64,000 nucleotides of DNA from Candidatus Latescibacterota bacterium (GTDB lineage Bacteria; JAAXHH01): NCBI GenBank assembly GCA_022821085.1, contig JAJEEG010000006.1, positions 1,137,330-1,201,329 of the forward strand. The letters are read 5' to 3'. Under the pieces are notes generated by a model. The model worked only from the letters and a program-made list of their open reading frames with translations, was not told the origin of the DNA and ran no database searches. Below are positions 55,451 to 63,642 of the stretch, piece after piece (the stretch's first letter is position 1; every line of letters begins with the position of its first letter). A program made the translations under genes and the position numbers.

Positions 55451-55925
55451 CGTTCAGTATCCGGTTGATGGCAGGCAGACGGGTGAACAGGAGTACGATC
55501 CCGATGGTAATGGCGGAGTCCGCCACGTTGAATACGGGCCATCGGAACGCTTCGACTCCGATATCGATGAAATCCGTAACCGCGCCGTAGACCGCGCGAT
55601 CGATCAGGTTGCCGATCGCGCCTCCCAGTATGCTCATCATGGCATACCGCCCCCACCGTTCGACGGGGGGAAGCCTGAGCAGGTAATACACCATGACCGC
55701 GATGGCGACGACCGACAGGACAAGGTAGAGCCAGCGGCCGCCAAGGGTAATGCCGAACGCGGCTCCGGGATTCCGAATGTACGTTAACTGGACCACTTCC
55801 CCCAGGAGGGGATAGGACTGGTGCAGCGCCATCCCCTGCTGAACGGCGATCTTGGTAATCTGGTCCAGGATCAGGATGCCGGCGCAGACGGCGGCCGGCT
55901 TTGCCAGTGCTTTCAGTCCGGAGAT
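55431..55925 (-). CDS. lspA: Lipoprotein signal peptidase (non-standard start codon)
   Basis: Inner-membrane aspartic protease that removes lipoprotein signal peptides. The catalytic Asp residues are in [10 protein letters not shown] and [11 protein letters not shown]. The first ATG (55832) would give only 133 residues and lose the first helix, yet the frame stays open upstream and codes [13 protein letters not shown], the conserved first helix with DQxTK. Between that helix and the in-frame TGA at 55934-55932 there is no ATG, GTG or TTG. ATC at 55925, with GAGG 11 bases ahead and one base after the TraR stop, gives 164 residues; CTG at 55916 would give 161. A sequencing error is the other explanation. 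Confidence 0.85.
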   Translation of the reverse strand: MSGLKALAKPAAVCAGILILDQITKIAVQQGMALHQSYPLLGEVVQLTYIRNPGAAFGITLGGRWLYLVLSVVAIAVMVYYLLRLPPVERWGRYAMMSILGGAIGNLIDRAVYGAVTDFIDIGVEAFRWPVFNVADSAITIGIVLLFTRLPAINRILNDEAPSG

Positions 55926-55926
55926 G

Positions 55927-56301
55927 TTAGATCAGACCTCGTTCTTCCTTGGATTTACACTCAATGCACATCCGGGCGTGGGGTACGGCCTCGAGCCGGG
56001 CCTTGCCGATTTCTCCATTACATACATAGCAAAGTCCGTAGGCGCCGTTCTTGATGCGCTCCAGGGCTTCGTCGATATGAAACAGGAACCGTCCCTCGCG
56101 GGAAGCGAGGTCATAGGCCTGTTCCTGCTCCATCGATTCGGTACCCTGGTCCGCCGGGTGTTCCGAAAAGGGATAGCTGCCCGCGACATCCCGCGCCGCG
56201 GAGTTTATCGTCTTGTTTCCGAAATAGCCCAGCTCATGCAACAGCGTTTCGCGTTTTTCGAGCAGGAGCTTTTCGAACCGTTTCAGATCTTCACCCGTCA
56301 T
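55927..56301 (-). CDS. TraR/DksA-family zinc finger protein
   Basis: 124 residues. N-terminal helical part ([19 protein letters not shown]) and a C-terminal four-cysteine zinc finger, CYVC and CIEC, as in DksA/TraR proteins that bind RNA polymerase's secondary channel. ATG 56301 is chosen for its GGAGG site; the longer frame from 56364 lies inside the phosphorylase gene. In this position, before lspA, it is common in several phyla. Overlaps the phosphorylase gene by 11 bases. A role in growth-rate or stringent control is inference from the family. Confidence 0.88.
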   Translation of the reverse strand: MTGEDLKRFEKLLLEKRETLLHELGYFGNKTINSAARDVAGSYPFSEHPADQGTESMEQEQAYDLASREGRFLFHIDEALERIKNGAYGLCYVCNGEIGKARLEAVPHARMCIECKSKEERGLI

Positions 56302-57049
56302 CCAGACCTCCACGACAAAGTAGACATTGATTGATGATAGCAGCCAGCCTTCCGTATTCCTCACTTCGCGCGGGTATCGACGAACATAAGACTTTTCCGT
56401 CGACCGTCAAACTCTTTTCAACGACCCCCACCGCGGCGATCGGCAGACCACAGTGCACGGCCGTGATCACTTCATCCACCAAACCTTCTCCGACCACATC
56501 GATTCCCGCCTGGACCCATGCGGCGCGTTCATCACCGGCCCAGGACCTCGCGACCCGACCATACACGACGCTCCGCAACTCAAGTCCCAGGATAGCCGCG
56601 CCCCTTTTCAGGTCGTTCGACCAGTGCGCATCGTACGGTGCGCCCATATCGGGATACCTGGGACCCAGCCGTTCGTCGTTTGGTCCCCGAAGCGGATTGT
56701 CGCCGGCGCAATTCACATGATCGTCCACGATCACGAATGAACCTGCTTCGCATCCGCGACTCAGCGCGGAACATCCGAATGCGATCAACAGACCCTCGGC
56801 CCGGAGCATCCGCAGGACCCGCACCGCATCGATGCGGCGTTCCGCGTCCATGCCGCTTCCAAGGCACGGGAGCATCACCGGCCCGGCGCGGTACACGGTC
56901 TCAAAGGGCGCCCAGGATCCGGGCGCACTCACCGTGCTCCAGGGACTGACCTCCGGAGGTACTTCCGGGAGCGACAGGCCGACGATCCTGTATCCACGCA
57001 GGTAATCGCCCATCCTGCCGGCCAGCCGCGAGATTCGCTCATAGGTCAT
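56291..57049 (-). CDS. Divergent purine nucleoside phosphorylase-like protein
   Basis: 252 residues. The segment FVIVDDHVNCAGDNPLRGPNDERLGPRYPDMG closely follows the phosphate/nucleoside-binding region of trimeric purine nucleoside phosphorylases (residues about 105-136), and LLIAFGCSALSRGCEAGSF matches the preceding strand. The usual GVYxxxxGPxxET purine-site motif is not recognisable: SVVYGRVARSWAGDERA stands in its place. It may be a phosphorylase of altered specificity or an inactive relative. Encoded between divIVA and the TraR gene. Confidence 0.75.
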   Translation of the reverse strand: MTYERISRLAGRMGDYLRGYRIVGLSLPEVPPEVSPWSTVSAPGSWAPFETVYRAGPVMLPCLGSGMDAERRIDAVRVLRMLRAEGLLIAFGCSALSRGCEAGSFVIVDDHVNCAGDNPLRGPNDERLGPRYPDMGAPYDAHWSNDLKRGAAILGLELRSVVYGRVARSWAGDERAAWVQAGIDVVGEGLVDEVITAVHCGLPIAAVGVVEKSLTVDGKVLCSSIPARSEEYGRLAAIINQCLLCRGGLDDG

Positions 57050-57095
57050 TCGTTAGCGTGTGTCTGCCTTGTATAGATCGCGCGAATCCGTGATC

Positions 57096-57142
57096 CAGCC
57101 TGGCCGGGGTTTCAACTCGGTCCACGTTCAGCCTGGCCGGGG
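57096..57142. repeat. 14-bp direct repeat spanning the divIVA stop codon
   Basis: cagcctggccgggg occurs at 57129-57142, covering the last divIVA codons and stop, and again at 57096-57109 downstream (period 33 bases). Confidence 0.8.
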
Positions 57143-57637
57143 CGGCCGCGCGGGACCCGGCACAGGATGCTCGCCGCCTTCCCGGTCCGTGCTCCGCATG
57201 GCGTCGAGTTGCTCCTGATGGGATTCGAGCAGAATCCTGAATTTGACCTCGTAGTCCTTCCTCAACGTGGTGAGCGCGCCCAGTTCCCGCTTGATTTCGG
57301 CGACCTGGTTGTTCGCGTCGGAGATCCACCGGTCCGCCTTGTTCTCCGCTTCCTTCAACACGTTTTCGGCTTCTTTTGCGGCATTGGCCTTCATGTCGTG
57401 AATGACCCGCTGTGCGGACACGAGCGCGTCCTCGAGCAGTTTCCTCCGCCGGCCCAGATCGGACAGTTCGCCGTCCATCTCCGCCATCGTGGCCCGCAGC
57501 GATTCGTTTTCCTTCGCGAGGTTTTCGAATGCGCCGGCGGTGCTGTTCAGAAACGCTTCCACTTCATCCATATCGTAGCCGCTGACCCAGCGCGTCTTGA
57601 ACTTCCGTTCCCGAATTTCCTCCGGACTGACGTCCAT
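57128..57637 (-). CDS. divIVA: DivIVA-domain cell-division/polarity protein
   Basis: 169 residues from ATG 57637 (AGAGGTGA before it). N-terminal DivIVA motif: SPEEIRERKFKTRWVSGYDMDEVEAFL (shown here from its key core RGYD-like SGYDMDEVEAFL), then a long coiled coil to about residue 150 and a Pro-rich tail. A much longer frame upstream is a shadow of yggT. Its location after yggS and yggT is the usual one. Likely recruits partners to the septum or curved membrane. Confidence 0.88.
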   Translation of the reverse strand: MDVSPEEIRERKFKTRWVSGYDMDEVEAFLNSTAGAFENLAKENESLRATMAEMDGELSDLGRRRKLLEDALVSAQRVIHDMKANAAKEAENVLKEAENKADRWISDANNQVAEIKRELGALTTLRKDYEVKFRILLESHQEQLDAMRSTDREGGEHPVPGPARPPRPG

Positions 57638-57669
57638 GCGTTCACCTCTGTTTCTTGGTCGTGCTCCCG

Positions 57670-58497
57670 TCAGATCCGCAGCAACAGGGGCAGGAGACTC
57701 ACCTGGATAAACCTCAGTATCAGTATGGCGATCAGCGGCGAAAAATCGATGCCGTACGTCGACGGCAGGATCCTGCGGATCGGCGCCAGAATAGGGTCGC
57801 TGAAAAGAATGAGTATCTGGAAGAGTGCGTTGCCCGTGTCCGGGTTGAAAAACGAAAGCACCGCGCGTACGAGTATCACGATGAAGAGCACGTCGAAAAT
57901 GAAGTCGATCACGTAGACGATGCTCTCGAGGATCATTTCCGCCGGAGCGCCGGCGGCCTGTGCCGCCACCAGCGGCCCGGCCTGGTAAAGTACGAGACCG
58001 TGCAAAACGCCCAGCAGGACGATACCCAGCAGTGCGGATACGTCCGGCCGCCCGATCCGGTAGCCGGTGAAGCGGCGGATCGGGGCCAGGAAGAAATGGG
58101 CGATGTTGTGCATCATATGCCCGGACTGGCTGAACGCAAATGGGGACTCGATGGATATGAAGAAAGCGCCGAGGAACAGGATGGCGAGTACCCGCACCAC
58201 GAAATCGAATACGTCCAGCAATCCGGAAGCCAGGGAAGCGGAAAGGGGTACGCCCATGACGGTCGTCACCAGGAATCCGCGCACGATCACGAGGGCAATA
58301 ACGGCAAAGACGGGCGACCAGTCGAAACGCGGTTCGCCGCGCATGATCACCTGGCGTATAGGCCGAAGCACCGGTTCGGTTGCCGTGTACAGCCCGCGCT
58401 GGATCGGGTTCTCGCTGAAGGGGCTCGCGGCGGGCATGAACAGGCGTAGCCCGAAAGCCAGCATGTAGATGTTGATGATGAATTCGATCAGTCCCAT
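57670..58497 (-). CDS. yggT: YggT family membrane protein, two tandem domains
   Basis: 275 residues with two YGGT units: one near residues 1-100 (SPFSENPIQRGLYTATEPVLRPIRQVI) and one near 180-270 (LIILFSDPILAPIRRILPSTYGIDFSPL), each with two membrane helices. The double arrangement is as in E. coli YggT. Encoded 40 bases after yggS. Function is not firmly known; linked to envelope or osmotic homeostasis. Confidence 0.88.
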   Translation of the reverse strand: MGLIEFIINIYMLAFGLRLFMPAASPFSENPIQRGLYTATEPVLRPIRQVIMRGEPRFDWSPVFAVIALVIVRGFLVTTVMGVPLSASLASGLLDVFDFVVRVLAILFLGAFFISIESPFAFSQSGHMMHNIAHFFLAPIRRFTGYRIGRPDVSALLGIVLLGVLHGLVLYQAGPLVAAQAAGAPAEMILESIVYVIDFIFDVLFIVILVRAVLSFFNPDTGNALFQILILFSDPILAPIRRILPSTYGIDFSPLIAILILRFIQVSLLPLLLRI

Positions 58498-58537
58498 GTA
58501 GGGTCCCGTTCACTGCCGGATCAACGGCGTTTCATGA

Positions 58538-59221
58538 CTACCGTGCACCGAAAACGGCCGTACCGACCCGGACCATGTCCGCGCCTTCCTCTATGGCTAC
58601 CTCGAAGTCATGGGACATGCCCATGGAGAGTACGTTCATACCTACGCCTTCGATCCCGGCGGAAGCGATGCGGTCTCTCGTTTCACGAAGCAAACGGAAA
58701 GCGGGCCGGGCATCTTCGGGATCGGGTGTGAACGCGGGAATCGTCATCAGTCCCCGGACGGACAGCCCGGGCAGGCCGGACAACTGCTCCGCGAGTTCCA
58801 GGGCGCGGTCCGGCTCCACGCCGGCCTTCGTTTCCTCAGACGACGTATTGACCTGGATCAATACGGGCAGGGTCCTTCCCTCGGCCTGAAGCCGCCGGTC
58901 GAGTTCCTGTCCGAGGGAGAGGCGGTCGACGGAATGAATCATGTCGAAAATCCGCACGGCGAACCTGGCCTTGTTACGCTGCAGCGGACCGATCAGGTGC
59001 CAGTTTGCGCCGTCGTCCTGCCTGATCTTCTCGAGCGCTTCCTGAACCCTGTTTTCACCGAAATCCGTGACACCGGCCCGTCTGGCCTCTTCGATCATCG
59101 AAAGAGGCTTGGTCTTCGATACGGCGATGAGCTGAATGGACGAGGCCTCGCGGCCGGCTCGCTCGGCGGCCCTGGATATACGGTCGTATACCCGGACCAG
59201 ATTGTCTTTGATCGTGGACAA
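58538..59221 (-). CDS. yggS: YggS family PLP-binding homeostasis protein
   Basis: 227 residues. PLP-binding Lys in LIAVSKTKP near residue 36, ENRVQEALEKI, WHLIGPLQRNK, IHSVDRL and the terminal LSMGMSHDFEVAIEEGA. TTG 59221 is taken as the start: GAGG lies seven bases before it and the N-terminus then matches E. coli YggS. The ATG at 59281 would lie within the promoter. First gene of the yggS-rluD operon. Confidence 0.9.
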   Translation of the reverse strand: MSTIKDNLVRVYDRISRAAERAGREASSIQLIAVSKTKPLSMIEEARRAGVTDFGENRVQEALEKIRQDDGANWHLIGPLQRNKARFAVRIFDMIHSVDRLSLGQELDRRLQAEGRTLPVLIQVNTSSEETKAGVEPDRALELAEQLSGLPGLSVRGLMTIPAFTPDPEDARPAFRLLRETRDRIASAGIEGVGMNVLSMGMSHDFEVAIEEGADMVRVGTAVFGAR

Positions 59222-59252
59222 AAGATCAACCTCATCGAAAATCGAGTCTGAT

Positions 59253-59281
59253 AATATATGCGAACCGGGACTTAGTCGCAA
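59253..59281 (-). promoter_or_regulatory. Candidate promoter for the yggS-yggT-divIVA-rluD operon
   Basis: Minus-strand TTGCGA (59281-59276), 17-base spacer and TATATT (59258-59253; five of six). It places the transcript start about 25 bases before the TTG start of yggS. Confidence 0.55.
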
Positions 59282-59360
59282 TAGAAATCAGTAAACTTCG
59301 AGGTTGCGAAAGTAAACGAGATTCCGCCCTGTAAGGCCGACTGGTATGACTGTGCTGATG

Positions 59361-59432
59361 CCGATTGAATCCATCCCGGATTGGTCGGAATGCGATCCGA
59401 TTGAATCCATCCCGGATTGGTCGGAATGCGAT
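59361..59432. repeat. 36-bp tandem duplication upstream of comM
   Basis: Two identical 36-base copies (59361-59396, 59397-59432) lie between the yggS promoter and comM. If the upstream ATG at 59346 were used they would be translated as PIESIPDWSECD twice, but the comM start lies further on. Confidence 0.9.
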
Positions 59433-59465
59433 CCGATACGGTGCCATTCATCGAAGGAGGACAGC

Positions 59466-61007
59466 TTGCTATCACGCGTTTCGAGCGGCGCTGTGCAGGG
59501 GATCGAAGCGATTCCCGTGGTGGTGGAAACACACATCACCAATGGCCTTCCCCATTTCTCGACCGTCGGACTGCCGGACAGTGCCGTGCGGGAGAGCAAG
59601 GACCGTGTCGTGGCCGCCATCAAGCAGACCGGTTTTACCTATCCGTACCGGCGGATCACCGTCAACCTGGCCCCCGCGGACGTGCGCAAGGCGGGAACAT
59701 CCTTCGACCTGCCCATTGCCGTGGGCATTCTCGCCGCGTCGGCACAGTTGCCGGTCCAGTCGCTCGAAGGCACGGTCCTGCTGGGCGAATTGTCGCTGGA
59801 CGGCGCGCTCCGGCCGATCCGGGGCGCGCTGCCCGTCGCGCTCGCCGCGCAGCGCCTCGGCGCCCGCAGGTTAATCGTTCCCAGCGAGAATGCGGAGGAG
59901 GCGGCAATGGCCGACGGCATCGACGTTTACGGCGTGCCGTCCCTGGAATCCGCGGTCCACTTGCTCCAGGGTAGAAGTCGATTTGAACGGTCCCGGCACG
60001 TTGCCGGGCCGATGCGCTCTTCCGGTGCCGATCATCCCGTGGATTTCTCCATCGTCAATGGACAGGATCATGCCAAGCGCGCTATCGAAGTGGCCGTCGC
60101 GGGATCACACAATCTGTTGCTCATCGGCCCACCGGGTTCGGGCAAGACACTGCTGGCCCGCTGCGTGCCGTCCATACTGCCCGATTTCACCCTGGAGGAA
60201 GCGCTGGAAACGACCCAGATTCACAGTGTAGCGGGCAAAATCCCGCCCTTTACCCCCCTGGTCACCACCCGGCCCTTCCGTGCGCCTCACCACACCATTA
60301 CGGAAGCGGGCCTGATCGGCGGCGGGAGCATTCCGAGACCCGGAGAGGTGTCCCTCGCCCACAACGGCGTGCTCTTCCTGGACGAGCTGCCCGAATTCCG
60401 GAAGCATGTGCTCGAAATGCTCAGGCAGCCCCTTGAAGACGGCAAGGTCAACCTGTCCCGCGTCTCCAGATCCCTGTCCTATCCCGCGCGGTTTACACTG
60501 GTCGCCGCCATGAATCCGTGTCCATGCGGATATCTCGGCGATCCGGGCCGAGAATGCACCTGTCCGCCTGCCCGGATACACCAGTACATGTCCCGGATTT
60601 CGGGTCCGCTGCTCGACCGGATCGATTTGCACGTCGAGGTGCCGCCGGTATCGTACGGGGACCTCGGCGGCCGTTCCGGCGGCGAACCCTCCCGCCACGC
60701 CAGAGACCGGATCAACCGGGCGAGGGAACGACAGTTGCCGCGTTTTGCCAACCATCCCGGCGCTTTTGGAAACGCGCACATGACCCCCCGCGAATTGCGC
60801 CGGTACTGTGGATTGGACAGCAGGGCCCACGACCTGTTGAGGAACGCCATTGCCCGCCTGGGTCTTTCCGCAAGGGCCTATGATCGCGTCCTTAAAGTCG
60901 CCCGAACCATCAGCGACCTGGCCGGCAGGGAAACGATAAGCGTCGAGCATGTGGCCGAAGCCATACAGTATCGGTCGCTGGACCGCGGCAAATGGATGGA
61001 TCGCTAA
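59466..61007 (+). CDS. comM: ComM/YifB Mg-chelatase-like AAA+ ATPase
   Basis: 513 residues. Hexameric helicase family used in branch migration during transformation in other bacteria. N-terminal Lon-protease-like domain (residues 1-165), then AAA+ domain with Walker A GPPGSGKT, Walker B VLFLDELPEF and MNPCPCGYLGD, and a C-terminal four-Cys element. TTG 59466 is chosen because AAGGAGG lies five bases before it and the protein then begins like other ComM proteins. Its presence is consistent with DNA uptake ability but does not prove it. Confidence 0.93.
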   Translation: MLSRVSSGAVQGIEAIPVVVETHITNGLPHFSTVGLPDSAVRESKDRVVAAIKQTGFTYPYRRITVNLAPADVRKAGTSFDLPIAVGILAASAQLPVQSLEGTVLLGELSLDGALRPIRGALPVALAAQRLGARRLIVPSENAEEAAMADGIDVYGVPSLESAVHLLQGRSRFERSRHVAGPMRSSGADHPVDFSIVNGQDHAKRAIEVAVAGSHNLLLIGPPGSGKTLLARCVPSILPDFTLEEALETTQIHSVAGKIPPFTPLVTTRPFRAPHHTITEAGLIGGGSIPRPGEVSLAHNGVLFLDELPEFRKHVLEMLRQPLEDGKVNLSRVSRSLSYPARFTLVAAMNPCPCGYLGDPGRECTCPPARIHQYMSRISGPLLDRIDLHVEVPPVSYGDLGGRSGGEPSRHARDRINRARERQLPRFANHPGAFGNAHMTPRELRRYCGLDSRAHDLLRNAIARLGLSARAYDRVLKVARTISDLAGRETISVEHVAEAIQYRSLDRGKWMDR

Positions 61008-61126
61008 GCGGGTTGCCGTGCCCATAAACAGCTTTGAATCCACCGTGGCCTGTGCTATAGTAACTAAGATTGGCGAGACCTGAACAACCCACCGACGATC
61101 CACCGAAAAAACCGGGGCGGGAATCC

Positions 61127-62257
61127 ATGTCCAGAACGGCAACAGGGTTGGCCGGCCTTTCCGTCATGCTCCTTTTGATCGCGGGATGCGGCGGTACCGG
61201 GCAGGCGGATCCTGCTGTTTCCTTTTCTCCGGAACGCTATGCGGCCCTTGTGGATACCCTTTCGGAGCCTGGTGGATTCTTCGACAGTGACAACCTGGTC
61301 TCCAACGAAGCCGGCTATCTCCACGTCAAGCATGCGCTGAAGCGGCTCGGCGTCGAGGGCGGCGTTTATATCGGCGTGGGACCGGACCAGAATTTCACCT
61401 ACATCGCACAGGTTCGGCCACGGTACGCCTTTATTCTCGATATCCGACGGGACAACCTCATCGAGCACCTGCTGTACAAGGCCGTGCTCGCCCTGGCGGA
61501 AACTCGGGCGGAATTCCTTTCCGTGCTCTTCAGCAAACCCCTATCGCGTGCCGGATTCAACGACGACCATCCCACGATCGAAGCACTGGTGACTTATTTC
61601 GATCGAACGGACGGTGACGAAGATCTGTTCCGCCGCAACCTGGAGCGCATTCGGGCCCAGATCAGCACTTACAAGGTCCTGACGGGTGACCGCGAGTTCC
61701 AGCGCGTGTCCGCACTTTACCGTTCCTTTTTCGAGCGGCATCTCGACCTGAGGTGGGAGTACCGGTCGGACGGGGACCGGGGCATATCTTTTATTACTTA
61801 CAGGACGTTCCTGCTGGGACGGGACCTCGAAGGTGCGTACGGCAATTTCCTGGATTCGGAGGAAGACTACCGGTTCATCCGAGAAATGCAGGCCCGAAAC
61901 GCCATCATTCCCGTCACGGGGGACTTCGCGGGCGGCCATGCCCTCAGGGCCATCGGGGATTTCATTCGGGGAAGAGGGGACCGCATCTCCGTGTTCTACC
62001 TTTCGAACGTAGAGTATTACCTCCATCCCGAAGGCCGCCTCGACGAATTCGCGGCAAACGTACGGTATCTGCCGACGGACAGTCGGAGCGTTTTGATTCG
62101 CGCCTTCGTCAACCTTAGCCAGCGCGCCCATCCGTTGCGGGTGGATCGGGACCTGATGACCACGGTACTCCAGTACACGCGCTCATTCAGCCAGCTTTTC
62201 GCCGACGGAGCCTACGGGTCCTACCTGGACCTGGGCGTGAAGAACTACATGCAGTAG
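61127..62257 (+). CDS. Lipoprotein of unrecognised function with SAM-fold-like segment
   Basis: 376 residues from ATG 61127. Signal peptide with lipobox LLLIAGCGG, Cys about residue 21. The mature part begins SFSPERYAALVDTLSEPGG and has GGVYIGVGPDQNFTYIAQVRP and YAFILDIRRDN, which resemble motif I and the acidic strand of class I methyltransferases. I do not recognise a named family with certainty; similar lipoproteins occur in Leptospira and other environmental bacteria. A catalytic role outside the cytoplasm would be unusual. Follows comM by 119 bases. Confidence 0.72.
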   Translation: MSRTATGLAGLSVMLLLIAGCGGTGQADPAVSFSPERYAALVDTLSEPGGFFDSDNLVSNEAGYLHVKHALKRLGVEGGVYIGVGPDQNFTYIAQVRPRYAFILDIRRDNLIEHLLYKAVLALAETRAEFLSVLFSKPLSRAGFNDDHPTIEALVTYFDRTDGDEDLFRRNLERIRAQISTYKVLTGDREFQRVSALYRSFFERHLDLRWEYRSDGDRGISFITYRTFLLGRDLEGAYGNFLDSEEDYRFIREMQARNAIIPVTGDFAGGHALRAIGDFIRGRGDRISVFYLSNVEYYLHPEGRLDEFAANVRYLPTDSRSVLIRAFVNLSQRAHPLRVDRDLMTTVLQYTRSFSQLFADGAYGSYLDLGVKNYMQ

Positions 62258-62275
62258 CGTCAGAGCGGCCCAGGG

Positions 62276-63568
62276 TCAGAGCGTCCGCTCTACCGCTTCC
62301 ACGGCTTCGCCGAGCACCGTGGCGATCCGGACCACCTCGTCTTCGTTGACGGTGTAGGGCGGGCTGATCGCGACGTGATCGCCATAGACGCCGTCTACGG
62401 GTCCCGGTGCGCCCGGCATGATCAGTACACCGCGGTCGAACGCTTCCCGCACCACCCGGCCCGTCACGCCCAGCGAAGGATCGAAAGGCGCGTCCCCCGC
62501 CTTGTCCGCGGTAAACTCCACGCCGCAGAGCAGGCCCTTTCCGCGCACCGTGCTCACCATGGGCAGTTCGGTCAGCGCCTGCAGTCGTTCCAGCAACGCC
62601 TCACCCATTTCGGCGCAACGCGCTACGAGATCATGACGCTGGACATAATCCTGCACGGCCAGCGCGGTGGCGCAGGAAAGGGGATTCCCGCCGTAGGTAT
62701 GGCCATGCACGAAGGCCGGCGCGGTTTCAAAGATGGTCTCGTAAATCTCGTCCTTCGCTATCGTCGCGGCGATGGGCGTGTATCCGCTGCTCAGCCCCTT
62801 CCCGGTAGCCATCAGGTCCGGGACGACGCCCCAGTGGTCGATCCCGAAGTCTACACCGGTCCTGCCGTACCCGGTGACGACTTCATCGATGATCAGCAGA
62901 ATCCGGTAGTGATCGCAGAGTTCCCTGACCGTGCTGAAGTAATCGTCCGGCGGCGCCATTCCGGCGGCGGAGGTTCCCAGGACGGGCTCAATGATAAAGG
63001 CGGAAATGTACTCTGCGCCGACCTGGCGGATCACGCGTTCCAGTTCGTCGGTGCTGTGTTGCGATATGTGAGGGAAATCCAGCAGGTACGGCGTGTAGTC
63101 TTTCCGCCAGGCCGACCGGCCCGACATGGACAGCGCGCCGATGGTATTGCCGTGCCAGCTCTGCCAGCATGAGATGACCTGGTACTTGGTCGGGTTGCCG
63201 GATTCCAGGTGGTATTTCCGTGCAATCTTCAGCGCCGCTTCCGTGGCCTCCGACCCGCCGGACACGAAAAACACCCGGTCCATACCCTCCGGGGCCATAT
63301 CGGTGATCTTCCGGGCCAGGTCGATCTGCGGCTGACTGATGAACTGGCCGTAGGCGAAGGCGACCTTCCTGGCCTGATCGGCCATGGCCTCCGCGATTTC
63401 CTCCACGCCGTGGCCGATGCTGACCACGTGCACGCCGGCACAGGCGTCCAGGTAGGCCCTGCCGTCGGTATCATACAGGTAGCAACCGCTGCCGTGTGAG
63501 ATCCGCGGCCATTGGTCCTTCCGCGCACGGTGGAAGATTCGTTCCGTCGGTTCGCTTCGACCGGCCAT
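62276..63568 (-). CDS. Class III (omega) aminotransferase
   Basis: 430-residue PLP enzyme of the acetylornithine/beta-alanine:pyruvate transaminase group. Evidence: GRAYLDACAGVHVVSIGHGV, VFFVSGGSEATEAALKIAR, ISCWQSWHGNTIGALS, LLIIDEVVTGYGRTG with the PLP Asp, and ATGKGLSSGYTPIAA with the Schiff-base Lys. ATG 63568 follows TGGAGAA; an upstream frame to 63886 is a shadow. Substrate not determined; context gives no clear pathway. Confidence 0.92.
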   Translation of the reverse strand: MAGRSEPTERIFHRARKDQWPRISHGSGCYLYDTDGRAYLDACAGVHVVSIGHGVEEIAEAMADQARKVAFAYGQFISQPQIDLARKITDMAPEGMDRVFFVSGGSEATEAALKIARKYHLESGNPTKYQVISCWQSWHGNTIGALSMSGRSAWRKDYTPYLLDFPHISQHSTDELERVIRQVGAEYISAFIIEPVLGTSAAGMAPPDDYFSTVRELCDHYRILLIIDEVVTGYGRTGVDFGIDHWGVVPDLMATGKGLSSGYTPIAATIAKDEIYETIFETAPAFVHGHTYGGNPLSCATALAVQDYVQRHDLVARCAEMGEALLERLQALTELPMVSTVRGKGLLCGVEFTADKAGDAPFDPSLGVTGRVVREAFDRGVLIMPGAPGPVDGVYGDHVAISPPYTVNEDEVVRIATVLGEAVEAVERTL

Positions 63569-63578
63569 GTATTCTCCA

Positions 63579-63616
63579 GGAATCTCGGGTGCTGCCAGGA
63601 GTCGCGGGTGCTGCCC
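63579..63616. repeat. 19-bp tandem duplication before the aminotransferase gene
   Basis: Two 19-base units (63579-63597, 63598-63616) with two or three differences lie between the right-edge gene and the aminotransferase start. Confidence 0.75.
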
Positions 63617-63642
63617 GGAAGCGGGGTGGCCGGGCCGCCCGC

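Noticed and set aside
57638-58513. N-terminal extension of the divIVA frame
   Set aside because: It is a shadow of yggT in another frame; DivIVA starts at ATG 57637 with a good ribosome binding site.
59346-59465. ATG-started 40-residue extension of ComM with a repeated PDWSECD peptide
   Set aside because: ComM proteins begin at LLSRVSSGAVQGIEA, and AAGGAGG five bases before TTG 59466 fits that start.
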